Source: Candidatus Rikenella faecigallinarum (GTDB lineage Bacteria; Bacteroidota; Bacteroidia; Bacteroidales; Rikenellaceae). Taken from it: a DNA stretch of 62,743 nt. Positions 54,641 through 62,743 of this stretch are shown in pieces. Position 1 is the stretch's first letter. The number at the start of each line of letters is the position of its first letter. Made by a program: the position numbers and the translations under genes. The DNA lies in NCBI GenBank assembly GCA_019113395.1, contig DXHL01000013.1, positions 1 to 62,743 on the forward strand. Reading direction: 5' to 3'. Under the pieces are notes generated by a model. That model worked only from the letters and a program-made list of their open reading frames with translations. It was not told where the DNA came from and did no database searches.

Positions 54641-54774
54641 TGGAGGGAGGGGTTAGGGTGTTGGACGAGTCGCCGGGTAGGGGTACGGTGCAGGCAGTGG
54701 TATTCGGCCCGCAGCAGGTGGGGGTGCGGTTTGGGCAGCAGGAGTTGTAGGATTAGGGATAGGATTTTTTTCAT
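54637..54774 (-). CDS. Small ORF overlapping the Gam-like gene
   Basis: 45 codons, starting MKKILSLILQLLLPKPHPHL. Its TGA overlaps the ATG of the Gam-like gene in an ATGA-type overlap, which suggests coupled translation. A hydrophobic N-terminus is followed by a His/Pro/Arg-rich tail. Not recognised; possibly part of the phage-like remnant. Confidence 0.35.
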   Translation of the reverse strand: MKKILSLILQLLLPKPHPHLLRAEYHCLHRTPTRRLVQHPNPSLQ

Positions 54775-55030
54775 AGCAGTAAATAGTTAATAAGGTTTGT
54801 TTATTGTTTTATTACAGGGCAAATATAACACATTTTGTATTCTAAAAACAACTTTTGAAGGAATTGAGTCAAGAGATTACACTATTTCTGAATTGTAATT
54901 GATAATCAGAATATTAGATAAGTAATTAAAAGTCAGAGAGTGCGCACGATGGAGGAAAATCAACCGACCGAACAAGATAAAACATTTCATATTATCTTTG
55001 TAGCGGCAAGGATAGCCAGGGCGATAACGA
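54775..55030. other. AT-rich gap between the phage-like remnant and metX
   Basis: Strongly AT-rich, unlike its surroundings. No gene is seen. It contains TATCTTTG at 54993-55000 on the plus strand, a promoter-like box with no gene downstream on that strand. Confidence 0.6.
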
Positions 55031-55033
55031 TAC

Positions 55034-55073
55034 GGGGCTGCTATCCTTTCATTCGCAAAAGGATAGCAGCCCC
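55034..55073. terminator. Strong hairpin behind metX
   Basis: Perfect 16-bp arms GGGGCTGCTATCCTTT and complement with an 8-nt loop, 39 nt behind the metX stop on the minus strand. No T-run on either side. The word AAGGATAGC of its right arm also occurs at 55008-55016, so an alternative pairing is possible. Confidence 0.7.
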
Positions 55074-55112
55074 GGTTTAAACTTTGGACGACGGAGGGTC
55101 GTTAGCGCAACA

Positions 55113-56141
55113 TTACAAATACTGTTTCAGGATACGGGTGATTTCGGGCGTCTCAATCAGGAAACCGTCATGACCGTAGTCCGAATGGATGGTGTAGTAG
55201 TCTGCGCCCATGATTTCAGCCATGTGACGCACTTCGGGTTCGGTGAACATGATGTCGGTATCGACCCCCATGACGATGGTGCGTGCAGTGATTTGCCGCA
55301 GGGCCGCCTCGACACCGCCACGGCCGCGTCCCACGTCGTGCGAGTCGAGCGACTGGAGGAGGCGATAGTAACAGTGGGCATTGAACCGGCGGCAGAGTTT
55401 TTCGCCCTGATAGCGCTGGTAGCTGGCTGCTCGGAAATCGGAGAGTTTCTCTTCAGGGTCGTGCTGGGTAAGGTTGAAGGTGGCCGAGTTGCGGTAGATA
55501 AGCATCGACATGGCGCGTGCGGCTGCCAAGCCCTTGCCCCCGCCGTCGATACACCGTTCGAAAAAGGTGGGGTCGGCTTCGAGGGCCATGCGTTGTGCTT
55601 CGCTGTCGGCCACAATCCAGGGGGTGATTTTCGGGAGCGTAACCGTCAAGGCTACGGCATCGAAGAGGTCGGGTTCGGTGATGGCCCACTCCATGGCCTG
55701 ACAGCCACCCGTGGAGCCGCCGATAATCATGCGGATGCGGCGGATGCCGAGTGCCACGCGCAGCTCCCGATAGGCGGCCACCATGTCACGGACGGTGATT
55801 TGGGGGAAGTCGAGGTACCAGGGTTCACCCGTAGCGGGGTTGAGCGTGATGGGCGAAGTGGAACCGTAGGGCGAGCCGAGTTTGTTGGCGCAGACGATAA
55901 AGTATTTCGAGGGGTCGAGCAGCCCGCCTTCGACCACCGTTCCGGGCCACCAGTCCGCCACGTCGGAGTTGGCCGTAAGGGCGTGGCAGACCCAGATAAC
56001 GTTGTCGGCCTCCCGGTTCAACGTACCGTAGGTGTGATAGGCTACGGTTACCGCGGGCAGTTGGCCGCCGCCTTCGAGCGGGAAAGGATGGTCGATATGG
56101 AAAAATTGCGGTTGTCGGCCTGCGTATTCGGCGTAGTGCAT
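55113..56141 (-). CDS. metX: Homoserine O-acetyltransferase
   Basis: 342 residues, alpha/beta hydrolase. VIWVCHALTANSDVADWWPG (about 48-67), KLGSPYGSTSPITLNPATGE (about 91-110), the nucleophile elbow MIIGGSTGGCQAMEWAITEP (about 138-157), the Asp in GVDTDIMFTEPE and the His in SDYGHDGFLIE are all present. It activates homoserine for methionine synthesis. A TATCTTTA box lies about 30 nt upstream. No SAM riboswitch was recognised in the leader. Confidence 0.93.
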   Translation of the reverse strand: MHYAEYAGRQPQFFHIDHPFPLEGGGQLPAVTVAYHTYGTLNREADNVIWVCHALTANSDVADWWPGTVVEGGLLDPSKYFIVCANKLGSPYGSTSPITLNPATGEPWYLDFPQITVRDMVAAYRELRVALGIRRIRMIIGGSTGGCQAMEWAITEPDLFDAVALTVTLPKITPWIVADSEAQRMALEADPTFFERCIDGGGKGLAAARAMSMLIYRNSATFNLTQHDPEEKLSDFRAASYQRYQGEKLCRRFNAHCYYRLLQSLDSHDVGRGRGGVEAALRQITARTIVMGVDTDIMFTEPEVRHMAEIMGADYYTIHSDYGHDGFLIETPEITRILKQYL

Positions 56142-56276
56142 GGGTGAGAAGATTTGAACAGGGGGCTAAAGATAGGGAAATTTCCGCAACCGACTGTACG
56201 GCGCGGGCGCGCACACAAACTGTGCCAACGGTTTCTCCCTCCTAATTAAAATAGATGTATATAAAAATGTAAAACA

Positions 56277-57536
56277 ATGTACGGACTGGCGGATTGCAAC
56301 AATTTCTTTGTGAGTTGCGAGCGGGTCTTTGCTCCTCGGCTGGAGGGGCGGCCCGTGGTGGTGCTGAGCAACAACGACGGGTGTATCATCGCCCGGTCGA
56401 ACGAAGCCAAGGCACTCGGCATTCGGATGGGGCAGCCGCTGTTTCAGGCGGCGCCGCTGATTCGTCAGTACGGGGTCGAGGTGCTTTCGACGAACTATGC
56501 GCTGTACAGCGACATGTCGCACCGCGTGATGAGCACCCTGCGGTCGTTGGTGCCGGAGGCGGAGGTCTATTCGATTGACGAAGCGTTTTTGGACCTTCGG
56601 GGGATGGCCGTCGAGACACTGGCTGATTTCGGGCATCATGTGGCGGCGACGGTTCGCCGCCACACGGGTATTCCCGTCAGCATCGGCATCTCGCCCTCCA
56701 AGACGCTGGCCAAAATCGCCAGCAAACTCTGCAAACGATACCCCAAACTCAACCTCAGCTGCCTGATGTATCGGCCACAGGATATTGAGAAGGTGTTGCA
56801 AGGATTTCCCGTTCAGGAGGTTTGGGGCATCGGCCGTCGCCACGGGCGAATGCTTCAGGGGGCAGGCATCGTGACCGCCGGCCAGTTTGTGCGGCTGCCC
56901 GAGGGGTGGGTGCGCAGCCGCATGGGGGTGACGGGACTGCGTACCTGGCAGGAGTTGCAGGGCGAAGCCTGCATCGGTTTCGAGCAGGCTCCGCCCGCCA
57001 AACAGCAGATTTGCACCTCGCGCAGTTTTGCCACCGAACTGACCTCCCTTGACGAACTGCGTCAGGCCGTGGCACTCTTTGCGTCGCTCTGCGCCGAGAA
57101 ACTCCGCCATCAGGGGAGCGTGTGCGGCGAGGTGCAGGTCTTTATCGCCACGAACCGCCACCGTCCCGAGTTGCCGCAATGTTACGTAAACCGTATTCTT
57201 TCGCCTGACGAACCGACCGACAGCACGCTGGAAGTGTGTACCCTGGCCGACCGTGCCCTGTGTTCTCTCTATTCCCCGGAGTACGGCTACAAAAAGGCGG
57301 GGGTTGTTCTGAGTGCCATTGCCTCGCGCACGGCCGTTCAAACGTCGCTTTTTACCCCCACGGACCGCGGGCGTCAGCGTCGTCTGATGCAGGCACTGGA
57401 TGCTGTGAACACACGTTTCGGGCGCCATACGGTGGTGACCGCCACACAGGGATTCGAGCCGCTCCCGAGCAACCGCAGCCATGTTTCGCCCCATTACACC
57501 ACCTCCTGGGAGGAGCTCATGGAGGTGAGGGTGTAG
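56277..57536 (+). CDS. umuC: UmuC-type Y-family DNA polymerase subunit
   Basis: 419 residues. It begins YGLADCNNFFVSCERVFAPR and has VVVLSNNDGCIIARSNEAKA (about 26-45), EVYSIDEAFLDL (catalytic acidic pair, about 97-108) and VSIGISPSKTLAKIASKLCK (about 134-153), then the little-finger domain. It copies damaged DNA when assembled with processed UmuD. No umuD lies next to it, unlike the usual pair. The upstream 60 nt are AT-rich, with no clear LexA-like site recognised. Confidence 0.93.
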   Translation: MYGLADCNNFFVSCERVFAPRLEGRPVVVLSNNDGCIIARSNEAKALGIRMGQPLFQAAPLIRQYGVEVLSTNYALYSDMSHRVMSTLRSLVPEAEVYSIDEAFLDLRGMAVETLADFGHHVAATVRRHTGIPVSIGISPSKTLAKIASKLCKRYPKLNLSCLMYRPQDIEKVLQGFPVQEVWGIGRRHGRMLQGAGIVTAGQFVRLPEGWVRSRMGVTGLRTWQELQGEACIGFEQAPPAKQQICTSRSFATELTSLDELRQAVALFASLCAEKLRHQGSVCGEVQVFIATNRHRPELPQCYVNRILSPDEPTDSTLEVCTLADRALCSLYSPEYGYKKAGVVLSAIASRTAVQTSLFTPTDRGRQRRLMQALDAVNTRFGRHTVVTATQGFEPLPSNRSHVSPHYTTSWEELMEVRV

Positions 57537-57700
57537 GCCGAGGTGGTAGGGCATTGGTCGGACGAAATGCCCTTTACGCAACCCTGATAGAAATAAATTT
57601 CCACCTCTTTTTGTTCGGAAAAGTGGTCTGTTTTTCGTTTTATTCTATCTTCGCCAAAAGAATATGTTATTTTTATAGTCCATTTTTAACCTCAAGCACC

Positions 57701-58573
57701 ATGTCCGATACCCTGTTTGAAGTGACTGCTCCAGCCGACGGACTGCCCGATATCGACCTCCCGATGGATTTCTTTGCCTGGGCCAATGTCACCCGCCAAA
57801 TCCTCGGGTGGTACACGGTGCCTTGCAAAATCAAAGCCGGTATTTTTGTGCTTTGCGAAGAGGGGGAGCTCACGGCCACCATTAACCTGAAAGAGTACCG
57901 CATCCGTCAGAACGACTTTGTGATTGTGGCTCCGGGCAGTGTGATTCAGTTTCACGGGGCGGAGAGTGATTTTCGTCTCTCGTTCGTGGGTTTTTCGTCC
58001 ACGTTTATGGGCGAGGTCAATCTGATTAAATCGACTCTGGAACTCTTTCCGGTGATGGTCGAAAATCCAGTGCTTCCGCTGAAGGCCGATTATGTGGAGG
58101 TCTATCACGACTATTTTGCCCTGCTGCACAAGATGTTCACGCGCCAGATGTTGGTCCGGCCCGAGCTGTTGCGTTGTGTGCTGGAGTCGCTGTTGTACGG
58201 CATTTCGACGCTTTACAAGCGGGAGGCCAGCGAACGCGAAGAGCGGAGGCTGAGCCGCAGCGAGGAGATAAGCAAGGCGCTGTTGCGGCTGATAATGAAG
58301 CACTATACGCGCGAGCGTCGGGTGTCGTTCTATGCGGAGCAGCTGCACCTCTCGCCGCAGCATTTGTGTACCACCGTCAAGCAGCAGACGGGGAAGACCG
58401 TGGCGGATATGATAGCGGATGTAGTGATAATGGATGCGCGCGCACTGTTGAAATCGACGAACATGGCGATAAAGGAGATAGCCATTACGTTGAATTTTCC
58501 GAACGTTTCGTTTTTCGGGAAGTATTTCAAGCGTCACGTGGGGATGAGCCCCCAGCAGTACCGCAACAGTTAG
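57701..58573 (+). CDS. AraC family transcriptional regulator
   Basis: 290 residues from MSDTLFEVTAPADG; the frame is open further upstream but overlaps umuC. The N-terminal cupin-like sensing part spans about 25-130 (YRIRQNDFVIVAPGSVIQFH). The C-terminal double helix-turn-helix is at about 195-290: RVSFYAEQLHLSPQHLCTTV, then MAIKEIAITLNFPNVSFFGK and YFKRHVGMSPQQYRNS, the AraC signature. The target is unknown. A terminator follows at 58623. Confidence 0.93.
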   Translation: MSDTLFEVTAPADGLPDIDLPMDFFAWANVTRQILGWYTVPCKIKAGIFVLCEEGELTATINLKEYRIRQNDFVIVAPGSVIQFHGAESDFRLSFVGFSSTFMGEVNLIKSTLELFPVMVENPVLPLKADYVEVYHDYFALLHKMFTRQMLVRPELLRCVLESLLYGISTLYKREASEREERRLSRSEEISKALLRLIMKHYTRERRVSFYAEQLHLSPQHLCTTVKQQTGKTVADMIADVVIMDARALLKSTNMAIKEIAITLNFPNVSFFGKYFKRHVGMSPQQYRNS

Positions 58574-58622
58574 GGTGAGCGGTGTTTTGTTTTGCCGCCC
58601 CGCCCGCCGTGCCACAAAATAA

Positions 58623-58657
58623 AAAACGGGTGATAATCGATTGATTATCACCCGTTT
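58623..58657. terminator. Terminator between the AraC gene and tRNA-Leu
   Basis: Arms AACGGGTGATAATC and its complement with a 4-nt loop; A-run before and TTT after, so it can serve both convergent genes. Confidence 0.82.
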
Positions 58658-58660
58658 CTG

Positions 58661-58745
58661 TGCCCAGGACAAGACTCGAACTTGCACGCCGTAAACCGGC
58701 ACTACCCCCTCAAAGTAGCGTGTCTACCAATTTCACCACCTGGGC
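58661..58745 (-). tRNA. tRNA-Leu (anticodon GAG)
   Basis: 85 nt on the minus strand. The acceptor GCCCAGG pairs with CCTGGGC, discriminator A, no encoded CCA. The TGGTGAAATTGGTAGACACG D region is typical of tRNA-Leu. The anticodon loop TTGAGGG carries GAG, there is a long variable arm, and the T arm is GTTCGAGTC. Confidence 0.95.
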
Positions 58746-58880
58746 ATCAAAGAGCGCTGCTCCATCAGAACAGCGGCACAAAGGTAACGCTTTTTTGCAT
58801 ATCTGCAAGCATCGAACGCAAAAAAGTCGAAAAACATTCGCTTCACACCCGCCGCGCGTACCAAACCCCGGAAAAATAGC

Positions 58881-58888
58881 TACCTTTG
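58881..58888 (+). promoter_or_regulatory. -7 promoter box for thrS
   Basis: TACCTTTG, 72 nt upstream of the thrS ATG. It probably drives the thrS-infC-rpmI-rplT run. Confidence 0.65.
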
Positions 58889-58960
58889 TTGTTCACACGC
58901 GACGCCCCCACCGGGTGTTGCCACGAAACTGAAAACAACCTTATTTAGAGATACCAAGGT

Positions 58961-60913
58961 ATGATTAACATCACCTTTCCCGACGGCAGCAGTCGTAAGT
59001 ATGCCCCGGGAACCACGCCGCTCCAGATTGCCGAATCCATCAGCTCCCGTCTGGCCGAAGAGACCTTCGCCGCTACGGTGAACGGCACCCTCTGGGACGT
59101 CCAAAAACCCATCGACACCGACGCCGAAATCAAACTCCACAAGTGGGACGACCCCGAAGCCAAACACGCCTTCTGGCACTCCTCGTCACACCTGCTGGCC
59201 GAAGCCCTCGAAGCCCTCTACCCCGGGATTAAGTTCGGGATTGGGCCGGCCATTGACAACGGGTTTTACTATGATGTGGATTCGCCCACGCCGATAACCG
59301 AAGGCGACCTGCCCCGCATTGAGCAGAAGATGCTCGAACTGGCACGCGAGAAACAACCCTTTGTACGTCGGGATGTCTCGAAGGCCGAAGCGCTGGAGAC
59401 CTACACGAAAAAGGGCGACGAATACAAGTGCGAGTTGATTAACGACCTCACTGACGGAACCATTACCTTCTATACGAACGGGGCCTTTACCGACCTCTGC
59501 CGCGGGCCGCACATCCCGAACACGGCTCCGATTAAGGCCGTGAAACTGACTTCGGTAGCCGGAGCCTACTGGCGCGGGGACGAAAAACGGAAGATGCTCA
59601 CCCGCATCTACGGGATTACGTTCCCCAAAAAGTCGATGCTCGATGAGTATCTGGCTCTGATTGAAGAGGCCAAGAAACGCGACCACCGCAAGCTGGGCAA
59701 AGAGCTCGAACTCTTCACCTTCTCGCCGCGTGTGGGACAGGGGCTGCCGTTGTGGCTCCCGAAAGGGGCTGCCCTGCGCGAACGCCTCGAAAACTTCCTG
59801 AAAGGAGTTCAGAAACAATATGGATACGAGCAGGTTATCACTCCGCATATCGGGATGAAAGACCTTTACGTCACCTCGGGACACTATGCCAAATACGGCA
59901 AGGATTCGTTCCAACCCATCCACACCCCCGACGAAAACGAAGAGTTCCTGCTCAAACCGATGAACTGTCCCCACCACTGCGAAATCTACCGCAGCAAACC
60001 CCGTTCGTACAAAGACCTGCCCGTGCGGCTGGCCGAGTTCGGGACCGTTTACCGCTACGAAATGAGTGGTGAATTGCACGGTTTGACGCGTGTGCGCGGA
60101 TTTACGCAGGACGACGCGCACCTCTTCTGCCGTCCCGACCAGTTGAAAGATGAGTTCAAGAAGGTAATCGACATCGTGCTCTACATCTTCAAGACGCTGG
60201 ACTTCAAGGAATACACGGCTCAGGTATCGTTGCGCGACCCGAACAACAAAGAAAAATATATCGGAACCGACGAAAACTGGCACAAGGCCGAAACGGCCAT
60301 TGTCGAAGCGGCCGCCGAAAAAGGGCTGAACACCACGGTCGAACTGGGCGAAGCAGCTTTCTACGGCCCGAAACTCGACTTTATGGTCAAGGATGCCCTG
60401 GGACGCAAATGGCAACTGGGGACGATTCAGGTGGACTACAACCTGCCGGAACGTTTCGACCTGACCTACAAAGGCTCCGACGACAAGGAACACCGTCCGA
60501 TTATGATTCACCGGGCTCCGTTCGGCTCCATGGAACGCTTCGTAGCCGTGCTGCTGGAGCACACCGGCGGCAAGTTCCCGCTGTGGCTCACCCCCGACCA
60601 GGCCGTGGTGCTCCCCATCAGCGAAAAATACAACGACTACGCGAAAAAAGTTGCTAAATTGCTGAACAATTGCGATATTCGCACCCGCATTGACGACCGC
60701 AACGAGAAAATCGGCCGCAAAATTCGCGACAACGAATTGGCTCGTATTCCGATACTGCTTATCGTGGGCGAAGCCGAACAGGCCAATGAAACCGTAACGG
60801 TTCGTATGCAGGGCGAAGGGAAAGACCGTGGCGCCATGACCCTGCCGGAATTCACCAAAATGGTGGCCGACCGCGTAGCTGAAGAGATACGCCCGATTTC
60901 CGAGAGCCTGTAG
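58961..60913 (+). CDS. thrS: Threonyl-tRNA synthetase
   Basis: 650 residues. The TGS domain is at about 1-62. The editing domain has HWDD-like [18 protein letters not shown] (about 71-88) and [20 protein letters not shown] (about 176-195). The class II core has motif 2 [20 protein letters not shown] (about 362-381), [10 protein letters not shown] and motif 3 [19 protein letters not shown]. The anticodon domain is at the end. It charges tRNA-Thr and is followed by infC. Confidence 0.97.
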   Translation: MINITFPDGSSRKYAPGTTPLQIAESISSRLAEETFAATVNGTLWDVQKPIDTDAEIKLHKWDDPEAKHAFWHSSSHLLAEALEALYPGIKFGIGPAIDNGFYYDVDSPTPITEGDLPRIEQKMLELAREKQPFVRRDVSKAEALETYTKKGDEYKCELINDLTDGTITFYTNGAFTDLCRGPHIPNTAPIKAVKLTSVAGAYWRGDEKRKMLTRIYGITFPKKSMLDEYLALIEEAKKRDHRKLGKELELFTFSPRVGQGLPLWLPKGAALRERLENFLKGVQKQYGYEQVITPHIGMKDLYVTSGHYAKYGKDSFQPIHTPDENEEFLLKPMNCPHHCEIYRSKPRSYKDLPVRLAEFGTVYRYEMSGELHGLTRVRGFTQDDAHLFCRPDQLKDEFKKVIDIVLYIFKTLDFKEYTAQVSLRDPNNKEKYIGTDENWHKAETAIVEAAAEKGLNTTVELGEAAFYGPKLDFMVKDALGRKWQLGTIQVDYNLPERFDLTYKGSDDKEHRPIMIHRAPFGSMERFVAVLLEHTGGKFPLWLTPDQAVVLPISEKYNDYAKKVAKLLNNCDIRTRIDDRNEKIGRKIRDNELARIPILLIVGEAEQANETVTVRMQGEGKDRGAMTLPEFTKMVADRVAEEIRPISESL

Positions 60914-60926
60914 CACACCGACAGAC

Positions 60927-60958
60927 CGACCCAAAGGATTTTCTTTGGGGGCGGTCGT
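60927..60958 (+). promoter_or_regulatory. Hairpin in the thrS-infC gap
   Basis: GACCG and CCCAAAG pair with CTTTGGG and CGGTC, with a small internal asymmetry. No T-run. It could be a processing or attenuation structure ahead of infC. Confidence 0.4.
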
Positions 60959-61041
60959 AATGTGTGCCTGCCGGGTCGATGATGATGATTCGACACAACC
61001 TATTACACAGAATATACAACCAACTTTAGGAGGACACTGCC

Positions 61042-61614
61042 ATAGCACTACCACCCCGCCCCAAATCGCCGCGCGCCCCGTTTCGAGGCCGCGTGCAGAA
61101 AGAGAATCCGCACCGCATCAACCGCGAAATCTCGGCACCGCAAGTAAGGCTTGTGGGCGATAACATCGAACGGCCGGACATCTATCCGTTGGCCGAAGCG
61201 CTGCGCATGGCGCAGGAACAGGAACTCGACCTGGTCGAAATTTCGCCTACGGCTGAACCGCCCGTATGCCGCATCATCGACTACCAGAAGTTCCTCTACC
61301 AACAGAAGAAAAAGGCCAAAGAGATTAAGGCCAAGTCCGTGAAGGTTGTGGTGAAGGAGATTCGTTTCGGTCCCCAGACCGACGACCATGACTATAACTT
61401 CAAACTCAAACACGCCGAAAACTTCCTCAAGGAGGGGGCCAAGGTGAAGGCTTATGTATTCTTCCGCGGTCGTCAGATTGTCTTCAAGGACCAGGGAGAA
61501 ATCCTTTTGTTGCGCTTTATGCAGGACCTCGAAGAGTGGGCCAAAGTGGAACAAATGCCGAAACTCGAGGGAAAACGCATGAGCATCATGCTGGCTCCGA
61601 AACCGAAAAAGTAA
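61042..61614 (+). CDS. infC: Translation initiation factor IF-3, read from an ATA start
   Basis: 190 residues if read from ATA at 61042, which is 7 nt behind a strong AGGAGGA site (61028-61034). This gives [20 protein letters not shown], then the family start [24 protein letters not shown] at 61093 is possible but has no ribosome site. Landmarks are [20 protein letters not shown] and, in the C-domain, [19 protein letters not shown]. infC genes commonly use rare start codons so that IF-3 represses itself. It is followed by rpmI and rplT, the normal order. Confidence 0.9.
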   Translation: MALPPRPKSPRAPFRGRVQKENPHRINREISAPQVRLVGDNIERPDIYPLAEALRMAQEQELDLVEISPTAEPPVCRIIDYQKFLYQQKKKAKEIKAKSVKVVVKEIRFGPQTDDHDYNFKLKHAENFLKEGAKVKAYVFFRGRQIVFKDQGEILLLRFMQDLEEWAKVEQMPKLEGKRMSIMLAPKPKK

Positions 61615-61652
61615 CCGTAAACACACTATTAACCAACTAAATAATTTCGATT

Positions 61653-61847
61653 ATGCCGAAAATGAAAACCGTCGCTGCCGCCAAAAAGCGTTTCACGCTG
61701 ACCGGCACCGGCAAAGTGAAGAGGAAACACGCTTTCAAAAGCCACATCCTCACCAAAAAAACGACCAAACAAAAACGTAACCTGACCCACACGGGTACGA
61801 TGAGCGCTATTGACACCCCGGCTGTGAAGCTGATGCTGGTGAAGTAG
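61653..61847 (+). CDS. rpmI: 50S ribosomal protein L35
   Basis: 64 residues, basic. [20 protein letters not shown] and [20 protein letters not shown] are the family signature. It is 38 nt behind infC. L35 is a large-subunit protein. Confidence 0.97.
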   Translation: MPKMKTVAAAKKRFTLTGTGKVKRKHAFKSHILTKKTTKQKRNLTHTGTMSAIDTPAVKLMLVK

Positions 61848-62084
61848 GCTCGCCCCCTTTCGTGTTGGGACAGTCCGTTTCTGTCTGTCCGTTTCTCTGA
61901 GGCTTTTGTTCCGGGCAGCCTCGTAAAACAACCCCCGGAAACAACTACTTTTTTATTTAAACCCAAGATCGCGTCCGGCTGAATCCCCATCAGGATTCCA
62001 TGAAGTATCGCCTCGGCATTGTACGGAATTTTCTCCGTGGCTTGCCCTCGAGTCGTTCGCCGGCCGTTCGAAAAACACATCACT
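61848..62084 (+). other. 237-nt rpmI-rplT gap
   Basis: Unusually long for this pair. No gene is seen. It includes repeated GTCCGTTTCTGTCTGTCC-like words (61872-61894), a T-run at about 61950-61955, and a GC-rich part before rplT. It may be a leader for L20 feedback control or carry an internal promoter; no known motif was recognised. Confidence 0.4.
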
Positions 62085-62429
62085 ATGCCAAGAAGTGTAA
62101 ACGCGGTAGCCAGTCGCGCTCGCCGCAAAAAGGTCCTGAAACTCGCCAAAGGTAACTTCGGTTCCCGTTCGAATGTCTGGACCGTTGCCAAAAACACGGT
62201 AGAAAAAGGTCTCACCTATGCTTACCGTGACCGCAAAACCAAAAAACGGAATTTCCGCGGCCTGTGGATTCAACGTATCAACGCTGCTGTCCGCGCCAAC
62301 GGAATGACCTACTCCGAATTTATGGGGAAGGTGAACGCTAAAGGTATCGCTTTGAACCGCAAGGTTTTGGCTGACCTGGCCATGAACCACCCGCAGGCAT
62401 TTGCCGAAATTATCAAAACGGTTAAGTAG
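62085..62429 (+). CDS. rplT: 50S ribosomal protein L20
   Basis: 114 residues from [40 protein letters not shown] (about 48-67) is the family signature. It binds 23S rRNA early in assembly and in other bacteria represses its own operon. Two terminators follow directly. Confidence 0.97.
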   Translation: MPRSVNAVASRARRKKVLKLAKGNFGSRSNVWTVAKNTVEKGLTYAYRDRKTKKRNFRGLWIQRINAAVRANGMTYSEFMGKVNAKGIALNRKVLADLAMNHPQAFAEIIKTVK

Positions 62430-62436
62430 TGTAGCG

Positions 62437-62468
62437 GTATTCCCGCGGTAAGTGGGAATACCTTTTTA
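62437..62468 (+). terminator. Terminator 1 of the infC-rplT run
   Basis: Arms GGTATTCCC and GGGAATACC with a 9-nt loop, followed by TTTTTAT. Confidence 0.82.
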
Positions 62469-62472
62469 TAGA

Positions 62473-62514
62473 AGCGGTCTTTTCTGTTGAATGCAGAAAA
62501 GACCGCTTTTTATG
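62473..62514 (+). terminator. Terminator 2 of the infC-rplT run
   Basis: Perfect arms AGCGGTCTTTTCTG and CAGAAAAGACCGCT, followed by TTTTAT. Cassette 4 starts 41 nt further on. Confidence 0.85.
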
Positions 62515-62554
62515 TTCTGCTTATTGGGGTCTATGGTGTGTAGGGAGTGTTGGC

Positions 62555-62743
62555 CAGTGGGGCCGCAAGGACTGTTTTCCGGGTGCCGACGGCAGCACGA
62601 TACAGCCGGATGTATCATGGCCAAATCCAAATGCATCCAGGGTTTCGATTTATGGAGGAGACGGCAATATCTTAGCAGAGGGAACGGAAATGGGATTTAG
62701 AATATTAAACATTACGGAGAGTGGAGTGCTTAGTGGAAATACA
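62555..62743 (+). pseudogene. Start-less surface-domain cassette, copy 4 (partial at window edge)
   Basis: Open on the plus strand from QWGRKDCFPGADGSTIQPD to the window edge, including VSIYGGDGNILAEGTEMGFR and NITESGVLSGNT, which aligns with the same region of copy 2. There is no in-frame start codon before it; the frame is open back to about 62437 without ATG, GTG or TTG near the junction. It lies directly behind the double terminator of rplT. The end is beyond the window. Confidence 0.6.
62558..62602 (+). repeat. 45-nt conserved 5' cassette junction, copy 4
   Basis: Same block as at 105, 12718 and 53680, here on the plus strand. Confidence 0.9.

Noticed and set aside
54775..55030. AT-rich gap as a replication or transfer origin
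   Set aside because: No iterons, DnaA-box cluster or relaxase gene nearby; AT-richness alone is not enough.
56142..56276. Possible SAM riboswitch upstream of metX
   Set aside because: Only a short leader from a TATCTTTA box; no SAM-I or SAM-II core recognised.
62491..62700. 69-codon plus-strand frame across cassette 4
   Set aside because: Wrong frame: the conserved WGRKDxFPGADGSTI reading is in another frame.

Overview
The window looks like chromosomal DNA of a gut Bacteroidales, most likely Rikenellaceae (Alistipes-like). This is inferred from gene content and promoter style, not from a search. Supporting points are repeated TAnnTTTG -7 promoter boxes, a two-subunit transketolase, a radical SAM futalosine-pathway menaquinone enzyme, pyruvate phosphate dikinase, S-type sulfatase, GH2 hydrolase, TamL-type lipidated Omp85, and generally GC-rich coding DNA. 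Most of the window is core housekeeping sequence.

Layout. 0.2-4 kb (minus): an ECF sigma factor, a Crp/Fnr regulator, a membrane acyltransferase, a putative anti-sigma membrane protein and a Spy/CpxP-like periplasmic protein. 4-11.4 kb (minus): split transketolase, AI-2E family permease, and the rsfS-ftsH-cdsA-psd run. 12.9-15.7 kb (plus): GH2 hydrolase and endonuclease III. 15.7-21.4 kb (minus): purH, sulfatase, mreB, mreC, mreD. 21.6-31.4 kb (plus): small membrane protein, mutL, rhomboid protease, EEP-family hydrolase, dapD, mqnC, mrdA, rodA. 31.6-41.1 kb: ppdK, a GHL10-like hydrolase, mutS, gpsA, pgi. 41.3-52.6 kb: tRNA-Arg, a small membrane protein, ctpA-type S41 protease, two META lipoproteins, ridA, a thioredoxin-like protein, mdh, a YeiH-type exporter, aroB, a DUF4382 lipoprotein and tamL. 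53.8-54.8 kb: a small Mu-phage-like remnant (Gam and companions). 55.1-62.5 kb: metX, umuC, an AraC regulator, tRNA-Leu, thrS, infC, rpmI, rplT.

The most unusual content lies between genes. Four dispersed, AT-richer, start-less coding cassettes (1-161 minus, 12112-12765 minus, 53020-53748 minus, 62555-62743 plus) encode related C-terminal domains resembling the Fibrobacter-type paralogous (FISUMP) domain of Bacteroidetes surface proteins. All four open with an almost invariant 45-nt block coding for WGRKDxFPGADGSTI. The two complete ones end in RCVQ(E/Q) and are followed by a shared ~135-bp repeat and then a multi-hairpin module whose inner part is inverted between the two loci. Three of the four sit just behind a terminator of a same-strand gene. 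This layout fits a reservoir of silent donor cassettes for a variable surface protein whose expression locus is outside the window. That interpretation is inference; the repeat structure itself is visible in the sequence.

Other notable points are an infC gene best read from an ATA codon, a GH2 enzyme with its acid/base Glu replaced by Gln, a perfect FNR-like palindrome between a Crp/Fnr gene and its neighbour, and mirrored near-leaderless promoters between aroB and a lipoprotein gene.
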